NCBI RefSeq assembly: GCF_006715045.1 | Contig: NZ_VFML01000001.1 | Span: 1,456,501-1,520,500 of the forward strand | Reading direction: 5' to 3' | Length of the DNA stretch: 64,000 nt | From: Amycolatopsis cihanbeyliensis | GTDB lineage: Bacteria > Actinomycetota > Actinomycetes > Mycobacteriales > Pseudonocardiaceae | Part shown: positions 26,299-35,139 of the stretch, piece by piece | How the letters are laid out: every line of letters starts with the position of its first letter | Numbering within the stretch: the stretch's first letter is position 1 | Program-made: the position numbers and the translations under genes | The notes under the pieces: model-generated | What the model was told of the DNA's origin: nothing | What the model saw: only the letters and a program-made list of their open reading frames with translations | Databases searched by the model: none

Positions 26299-28154
26299 GA
26301 TGGGATCGTCACTGGCCCCGGAGGGCCGGCGCCACGCCAGTGGATCATCGTGCGGTCCGGGGCGAACCTCGGTGTTGCGATCCTCGCCGGTCCCGGAGGG
26401 CCGGCGCTGCACGAGGCACGAGCACATCGTCGTCGGTGCCGTTGTGGTTGCGATCCTCGCCGGTCCCGGAGGGCTGGCGCTGCGGGCGTCCTCGCCGCGC
26501 CCCTTTTTGCTGTCCTGGTGGTTGCGATCCTCGCCGGTCCCGGAGGGCTGGCGCTGCCCTATCGGGGGCGCAACGTGTCGCCGCGGGCCGGGCGTTGCGA
26601 TCCTCGCCGGTCCCGGAGGGCTGGCGCTGCCCTATCGGGGGCGCAACGTGTCGCCGCGGGCCGGGCGTTGCGATCCTCGCCGGTCCCGGAGGGCTGGCGC
26701 TGCACGGCCCGGCCAGGGCGATGCGCGCCTTGGACGAGGTTGCGATCCTCGCCGGTCCCGGAGGGCTGGCGCTGCCCTATCGGGGGCGCAACGTGTCGCC
26801 GCGGGCCGGGCGTTGCGATCCTCGCCGGTCCCGGAGGGCTGGCGCTGCCCGTGGGGTTCCTCCGGACTGATCACCCCATGCACCAGTTGCGATCCTCGCC
26901 GGTCCCGGAGGGCTGGCGCTGCTCGCCGTGCTCATCCCGCACCACATCCGCCGACAGTTGCGATCCTCGCCGGTCCCGGAGGGCTGGCGCTGCTCGGCGC
27001 TGCCGTCGCCGTGGGCCAGCGCGTAGTCGTTGCGATCCTCGCCGGTCCCGGAGGGCTGGCGCTGCTCCGATGGAACGCTGGAGTTCTCCTGGTCACCAGA
27101 TGGTTGCGATCCTCGCCGGTCCCGGAGGGCTGGCGCTGCTGGCCTCGCCATCGCCGAAGCGCTGGCCCAGTTGCAGGTTGCGATCCTCGCCGGTCCCGGA
27201 GGGCTGGCGCTGCCGTGGGGTTCCTCCGGACTGATCACCCCATGCACCAGTTGCGATCCTCGCCGGTCCCGGAGGGCTGGCGCTGCATGAGCGCATGGCG
27301 AAGCACGGATCGAAAGCCGAGGTTGCGATCCTCGCCGGTCCCGGAGGGCTGGCGCTGCCTGATCGTGGACCGGTGGGACATCGTGGACGCTGGCGTTGCG
27401 ATCCTCGCCGGTCCCGGAGGGCTGGCGCTGCCGGGAGGACACCACCGGGGACTACCGCACCAACCCGTTGCGATCCTCGCCGGTCCCGGAGGGCTGGCGC
27501 TGCGGTCCGCGCACGTGGATCTGGACGCGATCGAGGCCGTTGCGATCCTCGCCGGTCCCGGAGGGCTGGCGCTGCCCGGAGGCGATCTACCGACAAGCCG
27601 GCAGTCGAGACGTTGCGATCCTCGCCGGTCCCGGAGGGCTGGCGCTGCAGCGGGCCGACGTGGACCGCATCATCGAGGCCCTGGTTGCGATCCTCGCCGG
27701 TCCCGGAGGGCTGGCGCTGCGGTCAGCTCGTGCTGGACCCGGACCTGTCGCCAGGGTTGCGATCCTCGCCGGTCCCGGAGGGCTGGCGCTGCGGGTTGTA
27801 CGCCAGATGATCCGCAAGGATGCGATAGTTGCGATCCTCGCCGGTCCCGGAGGGCTGGCGCTGCCCGTTCCCGGGGCGGCCCCGCCGCCCCCGCTGGTGT
27901 TGCGATCCTCGCCGGTCCCGGAGGGCTGGCGCTGCTGGCGCGAGGATCACCAGAATGCGCCCCAGCGAGTCGTTGCGATCCTCGCCGGTCCCGGAGGGCT
28001 GGCGCTGCCGCGATGGTCAGCGGCACCAGGCTGTCGCCGAACGAAGTTGCGATCCTCGCCGGTCCCGGAGGGCTGGCGCTGCGACACCTGATGTGCGCCT
28101 ACTATGCCGATGTTGCAGTTGCGATCCTCGCCGGTCCCGGAGGGCTGGCGCTGC
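26299..28154 (-). CRISPR. CRISPR array 2 (26 repeats, variant repeat)
   Basis: Repeats start at 26299 (badly decayed), 26374, 26447, 26521, 26594, 26667, 26739, 26812, 26886, 26957, 27029, 27103, 27177, 27250, 27322, 27395, 27467, 27539, 27612, 27684, 27756, 27828, 27899, 27972, 28046 and 28118, with mostly 34-38 nt spacers. The 37-nt repeat has the same GTTGCGATCCTC and GCTGC ends as array 1 but differs at five central positions. The three stem changes keep pairing by G-U wobble, and the loop is CCGGAG. Decay at the left end sets the leader end at 28154 and transcription on the minus strand. One spacer starting CCCTATCGGGGGCGCAACG appears three times (after 26521, 26594 and 26739). The spacer containing CGTGGGGTTCCTCCGGACTG appears after 26812 and 27177. 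Confidence 0.97.
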
Positions 28155-28314
28155 CCCACATCAGCAGGGACGACATCCTACTGATGACCTGGATCGTCCG
28201 GTCGAGCCCAGATCGTGGGATGACACGCCACAGTTTAGTTGGGAACCTTCCGGTGTGTCGCACCACGCTTGGGGTTCCCAACCCGCCATGGAGGACGTCC
28301 CGGCGGTCCAAGGG
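28155..28314 (-). promoter_or_regulatory. Leader of CRISPR array 2 with conserved inverted repeat
   Basis: It contains TGGGATGACA near 28216-28225 and a 10-bp perfect inverted repeat GTTGGGAACC (28238-28247) / GGTTCCCAAC (28273-28282), about 84 bp from the first repeat, exactly as in the array 1 leader. An ISL3 transposase fragment begins at the outer edge, so any leader further right may have been lost. Confidence 0.7.
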
Positions 28315-28636
28315 TATGGTTCGCCACTACCTGCGCCAGTTTCGCGCCGCCGCGCATTCCCAGCGACCCCGACACCAGCCGCTGTCGGTCCGTCGCGTCG
28401 TCGGCTGGATCATGGCCGACTCGCAGAATACGGACGCTACCGACGACCAGCCCGCACTTCACTTCTTCGTGCGAGGGCTACGCAGCGATCAGGACGCGGT
28501 CACCGCCGGGCTCACTCTGCCCTGGAGCAGCGGGGGCGTTGAGGGCCACGGGAACCGGGTGGCGATGCTGAAACACCAGGTGTTCGGTCGTGCCAAGCCC
28601 GACGTGCTCCGCAAACGCGTCCTGCTCGCCGACTGA
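28315..28636 (+). pseudogene. ISL3-family transposase C-terminal fragment
   Basis: The 106-residue frame ends with WSSGGVEGHGNRVAMLKHQV, FGRAKPDVLRKRVLLAD. This is the characteristic ISL3 DDE transposase C-terminus, with the catalytic Glu in GVEGH. The N-terminal two thirds are missing and array 2 leader sequence abuts it. The element is inactive. Bases 28637-28825 downstream show no gene. Confidence 0.75.
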
Positions 28637-28825
28637 GCCGGATAGGCTCGATCACAGAAGGCGTGCCAGAACCACGATTCGGACGCCACGCCTTGATCAG
28701 ATTCACGTGCCGCCGACACCACCCGGCGTTGTTGCGGGGTCTGCACCTTATCTATCGTCGTTGCCTCTGGTACCTGCTCCTGCGGTCGGCCACGGGTTGT
28801 CGGCAGCCTCTGCTAAGACAACCAG

Positions 28826-30706
28826 GTGTATGTCTTCGGCGGCTCGGTCCGAGAGGCAGCCGAGCTACTGGATGGCTCGGCCGACGAGTTCGTAGCTGGG
28901 TGTGCTCGTCGGTTCCGTGAGCTGCATGGTGAGGATCCTGGCTATCGGGAGCGGGCCAGCTGGCCGGTGCTCGTGCGTGCCATGATGCGGGCTGGGCTGG
29001 GCGAGTTGTGGCTGGGGCTGGAGTTCTCACTGCACGGCACAGGTCAGCGTGTTGACGCGCTTGTCCTCGGCACTCGCGCGGACGGCGGGCTGCAGGCCAC
29101 GGTTGTGGAGTTGAAGCAGTGGAGCGACTGCGTACTGCTGGAAGCTGAGCCGTCGAGAGTCCTGGTTCGCGGTGAACTGCTCACGCACCCGTGCGCGCAG
29201 GTAGCCGGCTATCTGTGGTATCTGGCTACCTGGGTGCGGCGGGCGGAGTTGGACCTGCTGGTGCGGGGTGTGGCTGTGCTGCACAACGCGTCGCCCAGCG
29301 TGGTGGCCGACCTCCGCGGCTCGGTCGTGCGTTCCACCGGAAGCGACGAGATCGCCGTCCTCGGCCGCGCCGAGCTGGACGTCCCCGAGGCCGTCCGCGC
29401 TGGCCTCGCCGCCGATGGCCTGGCCGGGCCGGCGGACGAGCAGATCAAGGCGGTGCGGGAGGCCCGGCACATCCCACCGTTGTCGCTGTTCACGGAACTG
29501 GAGCGGGTCCTGAACAACGACTCGAGCATGACCCTGGTCGGCGAACAGCAGGATGCGCTGTTGGAGCTGCGCAGCAGGCTGAAGGCGGCGTTGTCCGCGC
29601 CCGGACGGCATCTGATCCTGGTGACCGGCGGTCCGGGGACCGGCAAGTCCGTCATCGCCGTCCGGCTCCTCGCCGCGATCCCGAAGCTCGCCGAACAGCT
29701 CGGCACCACCTGCACAGCACGGTATCTGACCCCGTCGGGAACGCTGCGCTGGCAGCTGGAGCGCGCGGCGGGCCCGGCAGGCAAGGGCTTGTTCCACACC
29801 GTGCGGGGATACCTCAAGGCGAAGCCGAAGGAGCGCCATGTGCCGGTCGTCGACGAGGCCCAGCGGATCGCCGATGCCGTGCACAAGATCCCGGAGATCC
29901 TCGACGCCACCCGGCTGGCGGTGCTCTTCCTCGACGAGAAGCAGATCATCCTGCCCAACGAGGGCATCACCTCTGATGCGCTCGAACGGCTCGCCGGCGG
30001 CAAGGGGGTCACGGTCAGCCCGATCAACCTGGTGAACCAGTTCCGCTGCGCTGGATCGCAACGGTATCTGGGCTGGGTCGACGCGTTGCTGACCCAAGGG
30101 CCATCCCCGCGGCCATGGACAGATGACGAGTACGACTTCGCGACTGTCACCGACCCGCAAGCGCTGAAGAACTGGGTCGACGCTCATACTCGCGACGGCA
30201 CGACCGCGCGGATCTCCGCGGGGTTCTGCTGGCCATGGACCAAGGGCACCGCAAAGGACGAACTGCTCGACGACGTCGAGCTGAGGTGGCAGGACCGTGC
30301 CAGTGGTGCCGAGCGTGAGCTACGCCTGCCGTGGAACTCGAAGTTCGAGAAGCCCGACCGCGAGGGCAACGTCGCCATCCCGCACAGCCAGGCCTGGGCC
30401 ACCGATCCGGGTGGCCACGAGCAGGTCGGCTGCATCTACACCGCACAGGGCCTGGAGTATCCCTACAGTGCCGTCGTCCTGGGCCCGGACCTCGTCCGGC
30501 GCAACGACCGGTGGCAAGCCCGCCCCGACCGCAGCTGGGACCCGGCCATGGAGGGCGTGACGCCCGAGCAGTACCTGGTCCTGGCGTTCAACATCTATCG
30601 TGTCCTGCTCACCCGGGGCACCCGCGGCTGCCGGGTGTACTCGACCGACCCGGCCACTCAGCGGTACCTCGAACACCTCATCCCTACCCGGGCAGGCGAG
30701 TCATAG
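28826..30706 (+). CDS. Nuclease-helicase fusion, DUF2075 type (copy 1)
   Basis: The 626-residue protein fuses an N-terminal PD-(D/E)XK-like domain (Asp77 in QRVDALVLG, then VVELKQWS with Glu95 and Lys97) to a DUF2075-type P-loop helicase. The helicase has GGPGTGKSVIA (268-278), VVDEAQRIAD (Walker B, 341-350), NQFRCAGSQRYLGW, ISAGFCWPW, GCIYTAQGLEYPYSAVVLGPDLV and LLTRGTRGCRVYSTDP. Such proteins are found in defence islands and are expected to act on nucleic acid in the cytosol. GTG 28826 is the best start, but no strong RBS is visible. It is followed within 10 bp by a MazG-like gene and then by a paralogue with the same architecture. Confidence 0.82.
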   Translation: MYVFGGSVREAAELLDGSADEFVAGCARRFRELHGEDPGYRERASWPVLVRAMMRAGLGELWLGLEFSLHGTGQRVDALVLGTRADGGLQATVVELKQWSDCVLLEAEPSRVLVRGELLTHPCAQVAGYLWYLATWVRRAELDLLVRGVAVLHNASPSVVADLRGSVVRSTGSDEIAVLGRAELDVPEAVRAGLAADGLAGPADEQIKAVREARHIPPLSLFTELERVLNNDSSMTLVGEQQDALLELRSRLKAALSAPGRHLILVTGGPGTGKSVIAVRLLAAIPKLAEQLGTTCTARYLTPSGTLRWQLERAAGPAGKGLFHTVRGYLKAKPKERHVPVVDEAQRIADAVHKIPEILDATRLAVLFLDEKQIILPNEGITSDALERLAGGKGVTVSPINLVNQFRCAGSQRYLGWVDALLTQGPSPRPWTDDEYDFATVTDPQALKNWVDAHTRDGTTARISAGFCWPWTKGTAKDELLDDVELRWQDRASGAERELRLPWNSKFEKPDREGNVAIPHSQAWATDPGGHEQVGCIYTAQGLEYPYSAVVLGPDLVRRNDRWQARPDRSWDPAMEGVTPEQYLVLAFNIYRVLLTRGTRGCRVYSTDPATQRYLEHLIPTRAGES

Positions 30707-30716
30707 GGTGGGTGGC

Positions 30717-31067
30717 ATGGAGGTCGAGGAGCTCGTCGAGCGTCTGCGCTCGTTCGCGCAGGTCCGGGACTGGGAGCAGTTCCACAACCCGAAGAACCTG
30801 GTCATGGCCCTGACCGGGGAAGTAGGGGAGCTGGCGGAGCTGTTCCAGTGGCTCACCCCGGCGGAGTCGGCCCGGGTCATGGACGACCCGGGCAGCGCAG
30901 AACGGGTGCGTCACGAGATCGCGGACGTGCTGGCCTACCTGCTGCGCCTGGCTGACGTGCTCCAGGTCGATGTCGTGTCGGCTCTGGCCGACAAGATCAC
31001 GGTCAACGAGGCGAAGTACCCGGTTGACCTGGCGCGGGGGTCCGCGGCGAAGTACGACCAGCTGTGA
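30717..31067 (+). CDS. MazG-like nucleotide pyrophosphohydrolase
   Basis: The 116-residue protein matches the all-alpha MazG/dCTPase (RS21-C6-like) family, with NPKNLVMALTGEVGELAELFQW, HEIADVLAYLLRLADVL and NEAKYP. The paired EVGE...E and E..D motifs are the magnesium-binding residues that hydrolyse (d)NTPs to monophosphates. ATG 30717 follows GGGTGG and starts at the family N-terminus. It sits 10 bp after helicase copy 1 and 190 bp before copy 2. NTP hydrolysis or damaged-nucleotide sensing could be the signal arm of a defence unit; that link is inference. Confidence 0.85.
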   Translation: MEVEELVERLRSFAQVRDWEQFHNPKNLVMALTGEVGELAELFQWLTPAESARVMDDPGSAERVRHEIADVLAYLLRLADVLQVDVVSALADKITVNEAKYPVDLARGSAAKYDQL

Positions 31068-31257
31068 ACGTCCCCTGACCAGCCTGCTCGGCCGCCGCGG
31101 GAGGCGGGCAGGGTGGCGACTGGGCAGCGGCAGGAAGGTCCGCCTCGGCGGGTCGGCGCCGTGCCAAGCGGAGGGTCCGCTACCGTGACCGCATACAGCC
31201 GCCTGGCTTCCGCTTGCCCGGCAAGCGGACACGCCACTCTTGTATGGGAGTTTCGAC

Positions 31258-33129
31258 GTGCCCTCGTTCCTGCTGAGCAGATCCGTTCGCGGTGTCCTGC
31301 AGCTCGCCGCTGCCGACGCCCTGGTGGACCAGTTGACCACCCAGTTCGCCGTCAAGTACGGATATCGCCCTACCGAAGCCGAGCAGGGGGCGTGGCGAGC
31401 CAGCCTGCCGGCGCTCGCGCACGAGCTTGACGAGTGCGGCCTGGGCGAGGTCGAGATGCTCATCGAGTACCAGCTGCCCCTGTCCAGCCTCCGCGCGGAC
31501 GTGGTCCTCGCCGGCCTCCACCCCGACACCGGCAGGTCGTCCTACGTGGTGGTCGAGCTCAAGCAATGGACGAAGGCCACCGCCGAACCGGACGAGCCAC
31601 GGCTGTGCACCGTGCCGCACACCACACGGCCCCTGCTGCACCCGGTGTGCCAGGTCGAGCAGTACTGCGAGTACCTCGCCGACTTCACCCGCACCCTGCA
31701 CGACCACCCGGACGACGTCGCCGGCGCCGCCTACCTGCACAACGCGGACGACTCCGGCGTGGCGTCGCTGACCGAGCTGCCACCCAGGCCGTACGGGCAG
31801 CTGTTCACCGCATCGAGCCGCACCGCGTTCCGCTCCTTCCTGCGCAGGCGGCTGGCCCCCAAGCCGGGTGTCCAGGCCACCGAGGACCTCACCCACAGCA
31901 GGGTCGCACCGAGCCGCCAGCTCATGCACGTGGCCGCTGACGAGATCAAACGCCAACGCAACTTCGTCCTCCTCGACGACCAGCAAGTCGCCTACCTCGC
32001 GGTGCTCCGGGCCGTTCGCCGCGCACACGAGTCCGACCACAAGGAAGTCGTCGTTGTCAGCGGTGGTCCAGGTTCGGGCAAGAGCGTCATCGCGCTCGCC
32101 GTGCTCGGCGAGCTGTACCGCAACGGCCACGGCGCGATCCACGCGACCGGGTCGAAGTCGTTCACCACCACCCTGCGCAAGACCGCCGGTAAGGGCGTGA
32201 CCCGGGTGCAGAAGCTCTTCCAGTACTTCAACAGCTTCTCCCACGCCAAGCGCAACGGGCTCGAGGTGCTGATCTGCGACGAAGCACACCGCATCCGGGA
32301 AACGTCCAACAACCGCTTCACCCCCGCGGCCAAACGCAGCGGCAAACCCCAGGTCGAGGAACTCCTCGACGCCGCCCGCGTCCCAGTCTTCCTCCTCGAC
32401 GACCACCAGGTGGTGCGCCCCGGCGAACTCGGCTCGGTCGAGGAGATCACGGCCACCGCACACGACAAAGGTCGGCAGGTCGTCCCGGTCGACCTCAACG
32501 GCCAGTTCCGCTGCGGCGGCAGCCACGCCTACGAGCAGTGGGTCCTGCGCCTACTCGGCCTCACGGAAGGAAACCCGGTCCCGTGGGAGGGCGACGACCG
32601 GTTCGACCTCGCCGTCGCCAACAGCCCCGAGGACCTCGAGACCCAGCTCGCCACCAAGCTCGGCAACGGATTCGGCGCCCGCATCACCGCCGGCTTCTGC
32701 TGGCCCTGGAGCGACGCCAACCCCCACACCGGTCTCGTCAACGACGTCGTCATCGGAAGCTGGAAACGTCCCTGGAACGTCAAAGGCGACCGCGGTGTCA
32801 ACGGCGCACCACCGGCACAACTGTGGGCCACCGACCCGGCCGGCTTCGGCCAGGTCGGCTGCATCTACACCGCACAAGGCTTCGAATACGACTGGAACGG
32901 CGTCATCTTCGGCCCCGACCTGGTATGGCGCACCGACAAGTGGGTTGCGGTCCCCACAGCGAGCAAGGACACCATCGTCGCCCGCGCCAAACCCCACGAG
33001 TTCGACCGCCTGATCAAACACACCTACAAGGTGCTCTTGACCCGCGGCATGGCCGGAACTGTCCTGTACTCCACCGACCCCGAAACCCAAGCCAAGTTCC
33101 ACGAACTGGTCGACGGCGTGCGCACCTGA
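31258..33129 (+). CDS. Nuclease-helicase fusion, DUF2075 type (copy 2)
   Basis: This 623-residue paralogue of the 28.8-kb protein has the same order of motifs: Asp81, VVVELKQWTK (Glu100, Lys102), SGGPGSGKSVIAL (268-280), LICDEAHRIRE, GQFRCGGSHAYEQW, ITAGFCWPWSD, GCIYTAQGFEYDWNGVIFGP and LLTRGMAGTVLYSTDP. The GTG at 31258 has GGGAG at 7 nt spacing and is preferred to an in-frame TTG at 31240. The two copies are well diverged outside the motifs, so the duplication is old and both may be needed, for instance as a heteromer or for different substrates. Confidence 0.82.
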   Translation: MPSFLLSRSVRGVLQLAAADALVDQLTTQFAVKYGYRPTEAEQGAWRASLPALAHELDECGLGEVEMLIEYQLPLSSLRADVVLAGLHPDTGRSSYVVVELKQWTKATAEPDEPRLCTVPHTTRPLLHPVCQVEQYCEYLADFTRTLHDHPDDVAGAAYLHNADDSGVASLTELPPRPYGQLFTASSRTAFRSFLRRRLAPKPGVQATEDLTHSRVAPSRQLMHVAADEIKRQRNFVLLDDQQVAYLAVLRAVRRAHESDHKEVVVVSGGPGSGKSVIALAVLGELYRNGHGAIHATGSKSFTTTLRKTAGKGVTRVQKLFQYFNSFSHAKRNGLEVLICDEAHRIRETSNNRFTPAAKRSGKPQVEELLDAARVPVFLLDDHQVVRPGELGSVEEITATAHDKGRQVVPVDLNGQFRCGGSHAYEQWVLRLLGLTEGNPVPWEGDDRFDLAVANSPEDLETQLATKLGNGFGARITAGFCWPWSDANPHTGLVNDVVIGSWKRPWNVKGDRGVNGAPPAQLWATDPAGFGQVGCIYTAQGFEYDWNGVIFGPDLVWRTDKWVAVPTASKDTIVARAKPHEFDRLIKHTYKVLLTRGMAGTVLYSTDPETQAKFHELVDGVRT

Positions 33130-33229
33130 TGTCTGCGGCATTGTTGCAGGAGCGAACACGAAAGGAGCGCGGCTCCCCGGTGGCTTATTACGCAGTCCGT
33201 TGTCGTTCCGTCCTCCTCCACTCCCCACG

Positions 33230-34624
33230 ATGAACGAACCCCAGCTCGTGTTGCAGCCACGCGGGGGCCCCGAGCACAACGGGCCGCGGAACTTCAGGGT
33301 GTCAGTCCGGCAGGGGGTGCAGTTGTCCGACCACTCTGCCGCACTCGGCAACGATCGAGCCGCGCTCACCGACCTCTATCCCGACGGGATCGCCAGGCTG
33401 TGGGGCTCAACGCCAGCCGCGAACAAGAGCAACGCCAAGGCCGTCGCGCTCCGCGACCGCAAGGTCGGCGACCGGGTGCTGTTCTACGCGGACAAGGCGT
33501 TCTTCGCCGAGGCCACCATCCTCCACCTGTTCTACAACCCGACACTCGCGGAGTCAGTGTGGGGAACGGACGAGGATGGCAGCACGTGGGAGCACGTCAT
33601 GGCCCTCGGCGATGTCCGCGAGTTCGAGTCACCGATCCCTGCCGCTCAGGTACTGGGCCCGCTGGGCATGACGGCAACGTTGCGCAGCCTGACCCTCGTG
33701 CCGACGGAAAAGTACGCCGTAGTTCGAGAATTGATCACGAGCACACAGGGTCGCCAGCCCCGCTATTGGTTGCTCCACTGCAACCCCAAGACGTGGGACG
33801 TCTGGTCCTGGTGGGAGGAGCGGACGACGTCGCTGAACACCTGGACGGTCGCCAGACACCTCGAGGATCTGCGAGTGGGTGACCCCTTCGCGCTATGGGT
33901 GTCTGGTTCCGCCGCGGGCATCTACGCGTTAGGCGCTCTAGCTTCGGAGCCATACGTTACTCAAGAGTTCGACGACCACTGGGCCGAGCGCCCGAAGCGG
34001 CGGCATGTGGTCGACCTTCGCTTCGACCGCTTCATATTCGATGAACCGCTCACCAAGCGAGCATTGGCCGGCGACCCGGTGTTCGCCGATGCACTGGTCA
34101 TGCGCATGCCGGGCTCGCCCAACCCGATCCCGCTGACACCCGAGCAGTGGGAAACGATCACAAGGACGGCAGGCGTGCGGGGGCGCAAGGAGCGCGTGGC
34201 GCCGTCGGAGACCGTGGTGACGTCGCGCCCCGTGGGCGATGTCCCCGAGCGCACGACCGCAAACGGCCAGTCCGGTCCTCGCGTGGTCGACTTCCGCGAA
34301 GCGAAGCTGGTGAAGTGGTACACCGACACCCTGGGACGGGAACTGCGTTGCCTCAGCGCGCTGCTTCCCTCCGGCGAACGGCTCGTATGCGACCTATTCG
34401 ACCCCGAGACGAACACGCTCATCGAGGCCAAAGCGTCCAACGAGCGCTCCGATGTCCGCCTGGCGCTCGGCCAGCTGCTGGACTACCAGCACCACATCAA
34501 GCCCGATGCCGAACTGGCGGTGCTCCTCCCCGTGCCACCGTCAGCGAGCGTCGCCGAAGTGCTCCACGCTCACGACGTCACCGTCATATCCCGGGATGGC
34601 CGGACGGCACCTCGAGACAGCTGA
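33230..34624 (+). CDS. EVE-domain protein with C-terminal PD-(D/E)XK nuclease
   Basis: The 464-residue protein has an N-terminal PUA/EVE-like segment (about 1-165, with GDRVLFYADKAFFAEATI). A clear EVE domain follows (about 178-300: YWLLHCNPKTWDVWSWWE, GDPFALWVSGSAAGIYALG). The C-terminal restriction-type nuclease (about 350-445) has Asp388 in LVCDLFD, Glu399/Lys401 in IEAKAS and a QLLDYQHH helix. EVE domains bind modified bases in DNA or RNA, so this looks like a modification-dependent nuclease. It follows the second helicase by about 100 bp on the same strand and probably belongs to the defence island. ATG 33230 is preferred to an upstream open frame. The base it recognises is unknown. Confidence 0.8.
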   Translation: MNEPQLVLQPRGGPEHNGPRNFRVSVRQGVQLSDHSAALGNDRAALTDLYPDGIARLWGSTPAANKSNAKAVALRDRKVGDRVLFYADKAFFAEATILHLFYNPTLAESVWGTDEDGSTWEHVMALGDVREFESPIPAAQVLGPLGMTATLRSLTLVPTEKYAVVRELITSTQGRQPRYWLLHCNPKTWDVWSWWEERTTSLNTWTVARHLEDLRVGDPFALWVSGSAAGIYALGALASEPYVTQEFDDHWAERPKRRHVVDLRFDRFIFDEPLTKRALAGDPVFADALVMRMPGSPNPIPLTPEQWETITRTAGVRGRKERVAPSETVVTSRPVGDVPERTTANGQSGPRVVDFREAKLVKWYTDTLGRELRCLSALLPSGERLVCDLFDPETNTLIEAKASNERSDVRLALGQLLDYQHHIKPDAELAVLLPVPPSASVAEVLHAHDVTVISRDGRTAPRDS

Positions 34625-35139
34625 GGCGGCACACAGTGGCTCATCGCTTGGACCGGCGGCGGGCAGGGCGCGGTGCCCGTTGTGCGGGCTGCGTCGGGAT
34701 ACCGCTCCGGTACGGCAGCGGGTCCTCCGTAACCGCGTACCAGCTCCGGAGGTTGGCCGGTCTGGTCCAGCGCCCCACCGCCTCCGCGACCTGATCGTGC
34801 ACATACAGAGCGTGACTGCACGCTTCGTGCCAAGCGCTGATGAGCTGGTCCCGCGTGCGCACGTCACCGAAAAACTCCGCGTGCAGCGCGAGCAGTGCAT
34901 GCAGGGAGTGCCGCGACGCGGCATCCACCGGGTCGTCCATCGCCCCGAGCCGGCCGGGGGTGGCTCCATCACAAACCGGACAGCGGCAGGTCCAGAAGTG
35001 GCCGATGTCGGGTGTGCTGGCAAAGACACGTTCGCAGGTCTCGAGCCGGTGATGGCTGAGCAGACGTGTCACGAAGGCCGACGGCCCCGGCGACGGGTTG
35101 AGGTTCACCCCGAATGGTGGACAGGGGCTTACGAGGGGG

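Noticed and set aside
26171..28636. 821-residue plus-strand ORF and its shadows with repeated SSPVPEGWRC and DPRRSRRAGAA
   Set aside because: It is a read-through of CRISPR array 2 into the ISL3 fragment, not a repeat protein. Only the final ISL3 part has family resemblance.
29027..30187. 386-residue minus-strand ORF over the first nuclease-helicase
   Set aside because: It is a shadow frame; the sense strand has full P-loop, DEAQ and helicase motifs.
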